This document shows, one piece after another, positions 36,637 through 45,676 of a stretch of DNA of 64,000 nt (positions are counted from its first letter, which is position 1; every line of letters starts with the position of its first letter). Made by a program: the position numbers and the translations under genes. The notes below the pieces were generated by a model that was given only the letters and a program-made list of their open reading frames with translations, did no database searches and was not told the DNA's origin. This stretch comes from Oligoflexia bacterium (lineage in GTDB: Bacteria; Bdellovibrionota; UBA1018), in assembly GCA_031292385.1 (NCBI GenBank), contig JARLHE010000037.1, positions 1-64,000 of the forward strand, written 5' to 3'.

Positions 36637-37247
36637 GTTTTCTCAGAGGGCCAATAAAATGCGAGTTTCGCGTTTCTTGCGACTTTAATGCCTTGAATCT
36701 TGCAGTTCGAGACGACGCAAAGACGGTCTTCGGTGGCGTGAAAAGCTTTCACGTCATGCGGGAATTCACCGGGAAGAATGACGAGGAGCCCTTGGTAAGG
36801 CTGGATTTCAATATTCTCCCGCCGGACGAGCTTTGGGTTCCAGAGCCGCAGCAGTCCTTGATTGGGTGACGTGTTGATGTAGTAGACCAGAGTAAAATTA
36901 ACGCCAAGGTGAATATGCGGATACAGAGGGCCCCGTCCCGGCGGCGGAACCAAAACATACGAGGTGTCTTCGTAATTGAGGTCACTCGCTATTACATCGG
37001 GTTTATAAAGACGCGCTATCGATAAAAAGGCCTCTTGGAAAAGATAGTGGAGCTTTTCGGTAGCCTCGTCGTTCCAATCCCAGAGTTTCCTGTCGAAACT
37101 CAGGTAATATTTGCGGGTCTCCTGCGCGTAGATTCGAGCCGAGAAAAAGAGCTGCGCATTCATGTCCTCGCAGTCGGTGACTTCGCCGAAGAGGCAGGTC
37201 TTCCCCCAATAGCGCTCGAATCGGTGGTTCAAGACAGGAGTTTTCAT
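36633..37247 (-). CDS. 2OG-Fe(II) oxygenase-like protein 6
   Basis: The 204-residue protein is first in the seven-gene minus operon. It has H111-x-H113 in YPHIHLGVNFTLVYY, distal H164 in LPGEFPHDV and R175 in EDRLCVVS. It belongs to the N/ExPH subgroup. Its start lies 30 bases from the GTG of a plus-strand gene, so a very short divergent promoter region serves both. Confidence 0.73.
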   Translation of the reverse strand: MKTPVLNHRFERYWGKTCLFGEVTDCEDMNAQLFFSARIYAQETRKYYLSFDRKLWDWNDEATEKLHYLFQEAFLSIARLYKPDVIASDLNYEDTSYVLVPPPGRGPLYPHIHLGVNFTLVYYINTSPNQGLLRLWNPKLVRRENIEIQPYQGLLVILPGEFPHDVKAFHATEDRLCVVSNCKIQGIKVARNAKLAFYWPSEKT

Positions 37248-37277
37248 TTGAGCTGACGCCAGGGTAAGCTAGAGCGC

Positions 37278-37853
37278 GTGACAAGACAAGGGCTTCAGCT
37301 CGACTTCCGGCAATTTATCCGGGATTCCGAACGATTTTTGGAAATTCGCACACCTCGGATTATTGATGGCGCGCTCATGCGGCGCTGGCCCGAGAGCATG
37401 CTGGTTCATGCGGACGGCGGGATCGTGCGGCCCGAGCCCACGAGCGAGCATCACCGGAGTTTTCTTCAGCGGATGCACGAAGACGCGGGTTATTTCTCGA
37501 AACCCTTCTACGCTTTTGAGATCGCCGACTGCGCTCGCAACTCGAATTGCTTCGAGGTGGATGTTTCCCGGCCCGTCCGCGAATACGAGCTGGCTTGCTT
37601 CAATTCCTATAACGCGTTGATGGAGCCGAACTTCGACGCGCTTTCGGCCTTTCTTTCGCGACTGGGTTTGACAATCGAGTATCACGAACTCCAGGGCACC
37701 GACGCCGAGTCGGATGTGGAGATCCTCGATGCGCGTATCGGCGTGATTTTCGGCCATTGGGAAGTACGGCCATTTTTGAGCCATCTCCATAGCGAGCTTC
37801 AATTGCGCCTCACAACCATCGAATATTGGATCGGCAAAAAAAATGCGGAATGA
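37278..37853 (+). CDS. Unrecognised 191-residue protein
   Basis: The GTG at 37278 is the most upstream start that does not run into the divergent gene. The protein is soluble, acidic and without familiar motifs. It overlaps the ENTY-family gene by 11 bases, so the two are co-translated. Pairing with an ENTY protein and an oxygenase operon on the other strand places it in the tailoring pathway, but no function can be assigned. Confidence 0.6.
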   Translation: MTRQGLQLDFRQFIRDSERFLEIRTPRIIDGALMRRWPESMLVHADGGIVRPEPTSEHHRSFLQRMHEDAGYFSKPFYAFEIADCARNSNCFEVDVSRPVREYELACFNSYNALMEPNFDALSAFLSRLGLTIEYHELQGTDAESDVEILDARIGVIFGHWEVRPFLSHLHSELQLRLTTIEYWIGKKNAE

Positions 37854-38535
37854 AATTCAAAATCCGGGAGTTTTCGATCCTGAAGCGAGCAGCGTGACCA
37901 TCGATGCCGGCGGAGTGAGCGAAAATACCTATCATCCGGTGCGCTCGTTCCGGCATCCGCCCGTGCAGATGATCCTGGCCGCCTTGTACGATGCGTTTCC
38001 GGAGACTCTTCGCGAAGATATCCAAACCTGGGAGATGGTCGGGATGACGCTCGCCAACGGCGATAATTATCGGGCCGACACCATCAGCGTCTTCTATGCC
38101 GGGGGACCGGCGTCGGAAACGCTCGATCGGTTCGAGACTCCCCAGGGCAATTATGTCAATGCTCACACGATTAAATACGAGCTCGCCACGCGGAAGAAGT
38201 ATCTCAAAGTTTTTGACGGTGATTGGTGGAAGTACCCCTTGCCGCCATTGCCCGTGGGCGCCCAGTTCGGCGAGCATGGCGGCATTGGCCTTCACTATAA
38301 GAACGCCGTGCTCGAATCCCGGCGGGATATTTATTTTTTCCATCGGGACGAAAACGCGGTGATCGAATGGTGCCGCGGGCAAGCGGTCGATTACCCACTC
38401 TACGCCGGCGATCCCGGAGGCCCGATCTTACGTCTTTACGGCCTGGCTTTTGATCAGCAAACTCTGCGGGTCATCAAGTTGAAGCGTTACGTGCATCCTT
38501 GGTCGCTGGATATCCAGCACGGAAGGCGGATGTAG
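37843..38535 (+). CDS. ENTY-family protein, copy 2 (unrecognised)
   Basis: The 230-residue protein shares VSENTYHPVRS, WWKYPLPPLP, RRDIYFFHRDEN and VIKLKRYVHP with the protein at 35971-36636. These blocks fall in the same order and at similar spacing, so the two are paralogues of one uncharacterised family. It ends inside the convergent radical SAM gene with a 62-base overlap. Confidence 0.6.
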   Translation: MRNEIQNPGVFDPEASSVTIDAGGVSENTYHPVRSFRHPPVQMILAALYDAFPETLREDIQTWEMVGMTLANGDNYRADTISVFYAGGPASETLDRFETPQGNYVNAHTIKYELATRKKYLKVFDGDWWKYPLPPLPVGAQFGEHGGIGLHYKNAVLESRRDIYFFHRDENAVIEWCRGQAVDYPLYAGDPGGPILRLYGLAFDQQTLRVIKLKRYVHPWSLDIQHGRRM

Positions 38536-39547
38536 CCGCGTTCCACCGGTGGAGCGCTTCCCTGGGCGCGATGCAGTTTTTTGTGTCCAAATAGTCCTGA
38601 AGCTTGAAGAGGCCGTTTTTTGCGCAGGCGCCGGTAAAAGCGCAATCCACGCAATCGGTTTTTTGGTCCAGTCCGAGATAGGACTCCATCATGACGGTCT
38701 TTTCCCAGGTTTCGAATTCCTCGACTTTCCAGTCCTTCACCGGAATATGAAAATCCTCGCAAAAGCTCACAAGCGGGCTGTACAAAATGGGCGGCCAATA
38801 CCATTGGCCATTGCGATAGGCGTAGTGACGGCTGAGGCCGTCGCGCTGCGAGCCGTAGTAGAAGTTCAGCGCTTTCGCGTCTTCGCCGTTTACGGCCCGG
38901 TCGAAATTTCGATTGAGGCGTTCGATCGCCTGCAATAAGCGCCGTTCGGAGACATGGGCGCCGCGAGCGACGCTGAACGTGTGATAGGGCTTGCGTCCGA
39001 GAATCCTGAAAACCGAATCGCTGACTTGCTTGAGGTCGAACTCCTGTCCGACGAATTCGGCGTTCAACAAGGGGTGGGGGAATGGATCATGCGGAAAGCG
39101 GCAAAGGCCGAGGAATCTATCCCGTTTTCGGCGAAGCAGCTCGAGCCGTTCGGGATCGCCCAGGGCGAACGGATCGATCACGTGAAAAAAATTGATCCGA
39201 CGATCCGCCATGGCCGAACTCAAATAATCCGCCCATTCCTCGGCCGAATCATCGAGAAACGTGGTGTTGAGCAGCGTGGAGCGGAACAGGCCTTGGAGCT
39301 CTTTGAACCTTCTCTGCTCGAAAACCTCGCGCGTGTTGCTTGCGGTCATGAAGTCGGTGGGACCGATCTCGAAATGATCGAGCACATAACCTTGGCGGCT
39401 GAATTCCTTCATCAAGGCAATCGTGCGATCGAGATCTTCCGGTGCCGCCCAGCCGAGCTGGGCGGTTTTCTCCACTCCGCAACCGCCGCAAGCCCAGCGG
39501 CAGCCGTGCAAGAGATCGAGGATGAGGTCGAGGTGAAACGGGCTCAT
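38474..39547 (-). CDS. Radical SAM protein, GPTD family member 3
   Basis: This is the last gene of the twelve-gene minus operon. The 357-residue protein, counted from ATG 39547 (MSPFHLDL, overlapping the previous stop as ATGA), has C16-x3-C20-x2-C23 in GCRWACGGCGV, GPTD at 62-65 and the C-terminal C-x2-C-x5-C-x16-C-I-A-P set in DCVDCAFTGAC...NCIAP. An open frame extends upstream but lies within the preceding gene and is not a real extension. Confidence 0.8.
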   Translation of the reverse strand: MSPFHLDLILDLLHGCRWACGGCGVEKTAQLGWAAPEDLDRTIALMKEFSRQGYVLDHFEIGPTDFMTASNTREVFEQRRFKELQGLFRSTLLNTTFLDDSAEEWADYLSSAMADRRINFFHVIDPFALGDPERLELLRRKRDRFLGLCRFPHDPFPHPLLNAEFVGQEFDLKQVSDSVFRILGRKPYHTFSVARGAHVSERRLLQAIERLNRNFDRAVNGEDAKALNFYYGSQRDGLSRHYAYRNGQWYWPPILYSPLVSFCEDFHIPVKDWKVEEFETWEKTVMMESYLGLDQKTDCVDCAFTGACAKNGLFKLQDYLDTKNCIAPREALHRWNAATSAFRAGYPATKDARNAST

Positions 39548-40626
39548 GGGTTTGCTCTCATGCCCCGCCCGCGGAGGCGGTACCCGTCGAAGGCTCTGCG
39601 TGGCGCGATGCACTCGCGGGTCTCCAGCGCTTGCGCAAGCTGCAAAATCCCCTGTTGCGCGCATTGGGAAAGATGATCGCAACTCGCGCAATCTTCTTGC
39701 CGCTCGGCGACCGCGTATTGGGAAACCAGGCTTTTGGCCTCGAACTCATCGATGGCCCGCGCGGTCAGCTCGCCCGGCAATTTGAATCGCTCGTCGTAAT
39801 TGACGAAATGACCATAGAGAACGGGAGGCCAGTACCAGCTGCCGCTGCGCCAGGCAAAGGCTTTGTTCGTGGGCTTGAGCTCGTTTCCGTACTGAAAATG
39901 CGGATCACAGTCGACACGGTCGTAGACCCAGTGATTGAAAATCGAATTGAGCCAGTGGATATCCTTGAGGATCAGCGCCGAATGGGCCGTTAGATCGTCC
40001 TTACGCGAGCTCGAGATCGCGTGCCACGGACGGGATTCGAAGCTCTTCACCATTTCAGCGGTGATATTCAGGATCTCCCTGAGCAGGCTGTTGTCTTTTT
40101 TGGCGCTGTTCGGCTGGCTGTTGAGCACCGGCTCAAAACGCGTGGGCAGCTCGAGCGTGTTTTTGAAGATCTCGACTCGCGCGAGGATTTCGGCCATTAA
40201 CTCCGGATTGTCGATCTTGGTGGGTTCGATCACGAGGTAGAAATATATTTTTTTCCGTCCGAACAGATCCCGAAGCGTCTTGGCCCATGCTTGATAATCA
40301 TCCCGGTTGCCGGCCCCGGTCAAAGTGGTGGTGAAATAAAGGATGTTGAATTGGCGGCTGAGCTCGGCAAATCCAGGAGACGCGAGCAGCTCCTTGGTAT
40401 TCACTGCGGTGGTGAAGTCGGTGGGACCGACCTCGAGGTGATCGAGGATAAATCCCGAATCCTCTTTCAAAGCATGGATGTTTGAGATGATCTTGGAGAA
40501 TTCGGCTTCGGTCGGGATCGACTGACCGGATTTGGTCACGCCGCAGCCCCGGCATTGGCCCTGGCAACCGTTGAGCACGTCGAAAATCAGGTCGAAATAA
40601 GGAGGGCTCCAGGTATGAATCGCCAT
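39544..40626 (-). CDS. Radical SAM protein, GPTD family member 4
   Basis: The 360-residue protein has C21-x3-C25-x2-C28 in GCQGQCRGCGV, GPTD at 67-70 and DCASCDHLSQC with the fourth cysteine 16 residues later in ECIAP. It starts one base after the preceding gene ends. Sequence around the first cluster (GCGVTK) is closest to member 3, so these two may be a recent duplication. Confidence 0.8.
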   Translation of the reverse strand: MAIHTWSPPYFDLIFDVLNGCQGQCRGCGVTKSGQSIPTEAEFSKIISNIHALKEDSGFILDHLEVGPTDFTTAVNTKELLASPGFAELSRQFNILYFTTTLTGAGNRDDYQAWAKTLRDLFGRKKIYFYLVIEPTKIDNPELMAEILARVEIFKNTLELPTRFEPVLNSQPNSAKKDNSLLREILNITAEMVKSFESRPWHAISSSRKDDLTAHSALILKDIHWLNSIFNHWVYDRVDCDPHFQYGNELKPTNKAFAWRSGSWYWPPVLYGHFVNYDERFKLPGELTARAIDEFEAKSLVSQYAVAERQEDCASCDHLSQCAQQGILQLAQALETRECIAPRRAFDGYRLRGRGMRANP

Positions 40627-40627
40627 A

Positions 40628-41638
40628 TCAATAGTTGGGAGGGGCGGCCTCGGCGTATCGAAGACATTCGATCATTTTCGTTTTTGGCGCTACACAGCGG
40701 GCACGGTTAAGGATTTTCATATAGGCCGGGATGAAGCGCAGGCTGCACAGCTTTTGAAACTCGCAGTTCACGCACTCGATTCCTTCCTGGTAGTATTGGC
40801 TCACGAAGAGCTGGTTGAAGCTTTCGAGAAGCTCCAGGTAGCTGTTAAACCGGATTTCCATGCGGGGATCGGTCGCGTTCGCGAATTCGTAATAAAGATT
40901 CGGCGCCCAGTGCCACTTTCCCTCGTGCCATAGAATGTTGAGAAAGCTGTTCTCGCATTCGATATTGTTGGCGTTGAACATCCGGGTAACGAGCCCGATT
41001 TGATTGACGACGTCGAAAGCGCGATTGACGAGCGCCGGGTCGGTTTCGGTTCGGCGGGTGAAGTTGATCGCCAGCTCCAGCTCGAGATCGGGCATCGCCT
41101 GTGCGGCGTAGCGGTGGACCCGGCTTAAATCCTCTTTGAGAAACTCTTCGCTCGGTTCGACGTTGATTCCCGGCGCGAATTTGACGGTGTTCCTGCTCAG
41201 CTTCCGGATGAGCTCGATGTTTTCGCTGATTTTTCCGAGATAGGCCGGATGGTCGATTTGCTTGTGATTCAGCACGACATTGAAATGGATGTAGTCCTTT
41301 TTGTAGTGCCGGTTGAGGATCTCGATGATCTCGGTGATCCGCCCCTCGTTTTCAAGCAACGAGGTGTTAAACGCCAGATCCGTTTGGGGCGACTTCGCCA
41401 AGTCGATGAAGCGCGGATCCAGGAGAAAGCTCGTCGCGTTGTCGGCCGAGAACACGTCGGTCGGGCCGACCCGGATGCAAGAGACGCGGAGTCCGTCCGC
41501 CTCGCATTCGGCGATCACTTTTTTAATTTTCTCGAATTCGTTGAAACTTTGATTCGCGTTACGGACATAGCAACCCCGGCAGTACCAGCCGCAGCCGCTC
41601 AGGGTGTCCAATACGATGTTCAAGAACCTGGGTTTCAT
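40628..41638 (-). CDS. Radical SAM protein, GPTD family member 5
   Basis: The 336-residue protein has C16-x3-C20-x2-C23 in GCGWYCRGCYV, GPTD at 58-61 continued as VFSADN, and ECVNCEFQKLC with the fourth cysteine 16 residues on in RCVAP. The VFS/VFA continuation and the LIPA/FIPA segment in the C-terminal region link it most closely to member 7 at 50611. Its ATG overlaps the previous stop. Confidence 0.8.
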   Translation of the reverse strand: MKPRFLNIVLDTLSGCGWYCRGCYVRNANQSFNEFEKIKKVIAECEADGLRVSCIRVGPTDVFSADNATSFLLDPRFIDLAKSPQTDLAFNTSLLENEGRITEIIEILNRHYKKDYIHFNVVLNHKQIDHPAYLGKISENIELIRKLSRNTVKFAPGINVEPSEEFLKEDLSRVHRYAAQAMPDLELELAINFTRRTETDPALVNRAFDVVNQIGLVTRMFNANNIECENSFLNILWHEGKWHWAPNLYYEFANATDPRMEIRFNSYLELLESFNQLFVSQYYQEGIECVNCEFQKLCSLRFIPAYMKILNRARCVAPKTKMIECLRYAEAAPPNY

Positions 41639-42555
41639 CTCACCGCCGCCGTTTGATACCAGTCGAGGAGCTGCTTCCCGCCGTTGCAGGAGTGTTCAAG
41701 GGATTGAACGTCACGAAGATGCTCCGTCAAACAGTGTCCCAGATACTCGCACTCGTTGCAAAAGGGGTTTTTACCGGCCTTCTCTTTCTCCTCGTAGCAC
41801 CAATGCATGTATTCGGCGATGTCGCGTAAGGGACGGAAATATTCGCGATCCTGCGAGTCAAAATCGAGCACCGCGAGCTCTCCCCGCGGCGTGATGTAAA
41901 GGTGGTCGTTAGAGTAGGCGTTGTATACGCCCGATAGGCATTCTCGGATATTGACTTCGTTCATGAAGAGAAAGTTTTTCCGGACCGAGCTTTCGATCCA
42001 GCGCTTCACCCAGTCCTCCTGATCGCTCCACCGCATTGGAAGCTGGTTCCATTGGTTTTTGGAATAAGGCTTGATTTCCACGCTTTCGAGCCGTTCAAAG
42101 GTATTGAGAAGCTCGATGAGGGAGTCCGGATTTTTCTCGATGAGGCGCGGGGAGCTCAGCATCAACACCCGGAACGGCCGCTTCAGTTGTCGCATGTTTT
42201 CTATGACTTGCTCGTGCTTTTCGCGCGCGTCCCCGTCGTAACTGACCGCGAGCGTGATCCGCTCGGAGTTGAAAAAATCCCGGACCACGCTCAGGTTGGT
42301 GGTCACATCGACCGGGCCTTCGTAGAACTCCGAAACCGTGGAGAGGAGCTCTTCGAAATAAGGCGCTTTCAGCAATCCGATTTCCCCGCCATATAGGTCG
42401 ACCCCGGTCAGCGCCTTGTACGACGAAATCTCCCTGAGGCGATCGCGCAGCCGGTCGATGCCGATACGGGCGGGGTCGGCCAAGGCGGCCGTGCCCAGAT
42501 AACAAAAAGAACAGCGGAAATTGCAGTAGTAGCTGGGATTGATGCTTACGCGCAA
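41635..42555 (-). CDS. Radical SAM protein with C-terminal cysteine set
   Basis: The 306-residue protein starts at TTG 42555, which overlaps the previous stop and follows a GGGGG; this puts translation directly before the core (MRVSINPSYYCNFRC). The cluster motif is C11-x3-C15-x2-C18, and LYGGEIGLL near 54-62 is the GGE motif of the fold. The C-terminus has CNECEYLGHC and a later C, like the GPTD set but with 14 residues before the last cysteine. It lacks a GPTD motif. Confidence 0.75.
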   Translation of the reverse strand: MRVSINPSYYCNFRCSFCYLGTAALADPARIGIDRLRDRLREISSYKALTGVDLYGGEIGLLKAPYFEELLSTVSEFYEGPVDVTTNLSVVRDFFNSERITLAVSYDGDAREKHEQVIENMRQLKRPFRVLMLSSPRLIEKNPDSLIELLNTFERLESVEIKPYSKNQWNQLPMRWSDQEDWVKRWIESSVRKNFLFMNEVNIRECLSGVYNAYSNDHLYITPRGELAVLDFDSQDREYFRPLRDIAEYMHWCYEEKEKAGKNPFCNECEYLGHCLTEHLRDVQSLEHSCNGGKQLLDWYQTAAVR

Positions 42556-43559
42556 GGATCCCCCAAGCCCATTTCGTGAAGTTCCGGCTTGAGCGCCTGC
42601 ATGCCCTGGCAATGCGCTTCCACCTGGTCGGCGCGCTGGATGTCGCGAATGGTCTTGCGGCAGCCGTTGCAAAGCTCGAAAAATTCGCAGCTGAAGCAAA
42701 CCGGCTTCAGGGATTGAAGCTCAGGATCGGTACTGAGGGGGCGCGCGACCGCAAGCGAACCCATCTCGACATCCCATTCGATGGCATGTTCGCGGTCGTC
42801 CGCGATGCTTCCGCAGGAGTAGTAATCGCCTTCCGGATTGATCGCCCGGATATGCTCATCGCAATTTCTGGCCCTGGGGCACGAGAGCGACTGAGCGTCT
42901 TGCGCTTTGGCCAGCAGCTGCTTGGTGTTGAATTCCCAAGGCGCGAGTCCCTCTTTCCAGACCTGATGATAGATTCGGTACATCTCGGATTGCGAAAAAT
43001 GCCGTCCCTGCCGTCCTGACGCCATGGCGGCGTTGAGCTTGCATTCGACATCCAGTTTTTTCGCGAGCCGCACGTTCTCGAGCGCGTAGGGCGCGGATTC
43101 CTCGTCCATGACCGAGATGAAGTCGGGACGATAGCCTACTTCCCGAAGCATGAGGTCCGACGTTTCGAGAAATAAATCAACCGTGAATACCTGGGTTGGC
43201 GTGACTCTTCTGGAGCTTCCGTACTGGAAGCTCGTGATGACGCCGACGCGTGGATGGCGAAAGAGATCCCGCCATTTCGCCGGGTTTTTGTAAAACGACC
43301 AGAGGTTTGTCGTGAGGCCCAGATTTGCCGGATAGCCGTGCTTTTCGACGTGCTCCAGGATCGCGAAATAATACTCGGGCTTCATCATGAGCGGATCGCC
43401 GCCGTTGACGACGATCGATCGGGTGCGCGGAAAACGCTTCAGAAAATCGAAAATCCGTTGAAGGTCCAGCGTGGTTTTGGATGATTCGGCGATCTCGTTG
43501 CTCGAGCAAAACGTACACGAAAAATTGCAGGCTTGCGTCGGCTTGATGATCAATTCCAT
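42546..43559 (-). CDS. Radical SAM protein with SPASM-like domain
   Basis: The 337-residue protein begins MELIIKPTQACNFSC with C11-x3-C15-x2-C18 and a GGDP motif in VVNGGDPLM. Its C-terminal region has CPRARNC, then CGS and CFSCEFFELCNGC followed by a final C, the cysteine pattern of SPASM domains that bind extra clusters in peptide-modifying enzymes. I chose ATG 43559, directly before the core and four bases after the preceding stop. Confidence 0.8.
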   Translation of the reverse strand: MELIIKPTQACNFSCTFCSSNEIAESSKTTLDLQRIFDFLKRFPRTRSIVVNGGDPLMMKPEYYFAILEHVEKHGYPANLGLTTNLWSFYKNPAKWRDLFRHPRVGVITSFQYGSSRRVTPTQVFTVDLFLETSDLMLREVGYRPDFISVMDEESAPYALENVRLAKKLDVECKLNAAMASGRQGRHFSQSEMYRIYHQVWKEGLAPWEFNTKQLLAKAQDAQSLSCPRARNCDEHIRAINPEGDYYSCGSIADDREHAIEWDVEMGSLAVARPLSTDPELQSLKPVCFSCEFFELCNGCRKTIRDIQRADQVEAHCQGMQALKPELHEMGLGDPCA

Positions 43560-43563
43560 GTCG

Positions 43564-44634
43564 TTACCACTTCTTGTACTGATCCTGATATTGCTGAAGC
43601 GGCGCAATGCAGCCGTCGTATCCGATCACGTCGAGGGTGTGCAGGATCTGGCGCTCCACGCACTTGCCGACATGCCCGCAATCACGGCAGCGTGGCTTTT
43701 CCGGCAGGCGGTTGAACTGGCTCACGATGAGTTCTTGCTCGCAGCGTTCGAACTCATCCACGCTCCACTCGCGCAGGGGGACTTTGAGCCCTTCGTCGAA
43801 ATTGACCAGACAGGCGACCAGAAACGGAACATAATAAAATTCCCCGTTGCGGTACGTGTAGCGCCGGTTGAGAAAATCATAGGCGGTGTAGCTGTCCTCG
43901 CCCAGCGCCTCGAGCCGGCTCGTCTGCTCGAGATCGTTGTCTTGCGGAACGTAAGTGGCGATCACCTCGTTGAGCCAATCGATGCTTTTAATGAAGTCGT
44001 CTTTGTATTTTCTCATCTCGGGCTTCCGGGCGAAGCTCATGACGTAGTCTTGATTGGCGCTGAAGTGATCACGGTACCATTTCGACGTGTTCACGTAGTC
44101 GCGGTGCGCGTTCATCACGCGCGGATCCGGGTACTCATACCAGTTGAAGATCACGAACTGGCGGAGGCTTCGCGTCTTGAGTCGGGAGATGAAGCGGTTC
44201 TTTTTCTCGACGATTCGCTGCATGTACTTCTCGTCCAAGACCTTCATCGGGTTCATGACGACGTAAAAATACAGGCTGGTATCGGCATAATCCCGGTTGA
44301 TGACGTCAATGATCTCTTCCTGGTGTTCATCAGGCTCGGCCAGAAAAGTCGAAGTCAGGTACCAGAAATCGAATTTGTGAATGAGCGCCCGAAGCCCGGG
44401 ATCTCGTAAAATATCGAGTGTGTTTCGCGCCACCATGAAGTCGGTGGGGGTGATGTTCAGGAAATTCAGGCGGTAGCCGCGCGATTTGAACTCATCGGCC
44501 AGGGCGTTGAGGCGCGCCAGGTCGCCGCCCGAGAAGCCGTCTTGCCCTTTCGTGGCGACGTGACATCCGCCGCACTGCCATTTGCAGTCATTCAAAAGCT
44601 CTAGGTTGAGATCCAGCAGCAGCGGCTTATCCAT
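43564..44634 (-). CDS. Radical SAM protein, GPTD family member 6 (TPTD variant)
   Basis: The 356-residue protein has C17-x3-C21-x2-C24 in DCKWQCGGCHV, TPTD at 62-65 in place of GPTD, and RCRDCGHVGKC with the fourth cysteine 16 residues on in GCIAP. It starts eight bases inside the previous gene. The Gly-to-Thr change is the only break in the GPTD block among the seven members. Confidence 0.8.
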   Translation of the reverse strand: MDKPLLLDLNLELLNDCKWQCGGCHVATKGQDGFSGGDLARLNALADEFKSRGYRLNFLNITPTDFMVARNTLDILRDPGLRALIHKFDFWYLTSTFLAEPDEHQEEIIDVINRDYADTSLYFYVVMNPMKVLDEKYMQRIVEKKNRFISRLKTRSLRQFVIFNWYEYPDPRVMNAHRDYVNTSKWYRDHFSANQDYVMSFARKPEMRKYKDDFIKSIDWLNEVIATYVPQDNDLEQTSRLEALGEDSYTAYDFLNRRYTYRNGEFYYVPFLVACLVNFDEGLKVPLREWSVDEFERCEQELIVSQFNRLPEKPRCRDCGHVGKCVERQILHTLDVIGYDGCIAPLQQYQDQYKKW

Positions 44635-45673
44635 GCAGGGCCTCGTCGAAAAACTCCTTGATGAAACACGATGCCTTCTGCTCGCGCCGGGCCCGATCCG
44701 CCTGCACGAAGCAGTGGAGGCCGCAACGATTGAAGTGAGAGCAGCTCAGGCACCCCTGCTCGTCGATGAACTTCAAGGCCATCTCGCTGATGGAAAAGCG
44801 GTCGAGCGGGGTTTTGAAGTCGGAGGGGCGGTACGGGAAATAGCGGCAAGACGAAATCGTATCGTTCGCGAGCACGGTCAGGCGGTTCAGCGAACAGCAC
44901 TTCACCTCGTTGAATTCCTGGTTCAGCCAGCGGCGGATCGGCTCGACGTTCGGGTAATTTTTCGCCAGAAACTTCCAGGCGCGGAGGTTATCCTCGTCGG
45001 ACGGCGAGAACAGATCCTGCTGTTTGAGATCGGGGATGTAATATTCGAAAACCACCGGAACCCGCTGGTAAAGCCAGTCAAAGAGAGAATCGCGCTGTTC
45101 GATCATCTTGTCGATGCTGAGCCGGTGAAGAACGACTCCAACCAGCCGGATACGCTCGCGCAAGCGCTCGACATTCGCTTTGAAGAGCTCGCGCTGCTGG
45201 GCATTCCAGTTGCGCCCCACGAAATCGAAGCTGGTCGCGAGCTGCGCGGGACCGAGCTCGGCGCTGATCCGGTCCAAAAGGCTCTCCACGCGCCCGTATT
45301 TCTCGAAAATCAGGTTCGTCGTGAACATGAAGCGAGCGGTTTTTCCGTGAGCGTCGCAATCCTCGCGGAGGCGGCGGGCCAGCGCGAAGAGGTTTTCGAA
45401 GTGCTCGTCCGAGAAATGGTCCTGGAAAATCTCGCCGCCCATCAGGTTGAATTTGAAGTCCTTGCCCGGATGGTCGCGCATATAGTCTTTGACCAGATCC
45501 GCCTTGTTCATGAGGCTTTTCAGGCTGGCTTGCTCGAGCGAGGCGCGGTGGTCCTGCGAGCAGAAGGCGCATCGCAGATTGCAGTTCTCGAAGAGCTGCA
45601 TTTCCACTTCGACAAGATCGTATTCTTTCTCTTTCAGGAGATGGGCTAAAATTCGATCTTTCTGCGTGAGCAT
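44627..45673 (-). CDS. Radical SAM/SPASM-like protein, paired with its neighbour
   Basis: The 348-residue protein has C31-x3-C35-x2-C38 in NCNLRCAFCSQ, an LMGGEIF motif near 77 and a C-terminal GCLSCSHFNRCGLHC set followed by KASC. It is a paralogue of the next upstream gene (45677-46810): both share MGGE(I/L)F, FDF.GR.N, a PSD.E block and the C-terminal cysteines. The tandem copies may act in succession or as a heterodimer. Confidence 0.8.
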   Translation of the reverse strand: MLTQKDRILAHLLKEKEYDLVEVEMQLFENCNLRCAFCSQDHRASLEQASLKSLMNKADLVKDYMRDHPGKDFKFNLMGGEIFQDHFSDEHFENLFALARRLREDCDAHGKTARFMFTTNLIFEKYGRVESLLDRISAELGPAQLATSFDFVGRNWNAQQRELFKANVERLRERIRLVGVVLHRLSIDKMIEQRDSLFDWLYQRVPVVFEYYIPDLKQQDLFSPSDEDNLRAWKFLAKNYPNVEPIRRWLNQEFNEVKCCSLNRLTVLANDTISSCRYFPYRPSDFKTPLDRFSISEMALKFIDEQGCLSCSHFNRCGLHCFVQADRARREQKASCFIKEFFDEALHG

Positions 45674-45676
45674 GGC

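Noticed and set aside
43471..45649. Plus-strand frames of 312 and 355 codons opposite the radical SAM genes
   Set aside because: They are antisense shadows of tightly packed minus-strand genes with clear catalytic motifs; composition is that of reversed GC-rich codons.
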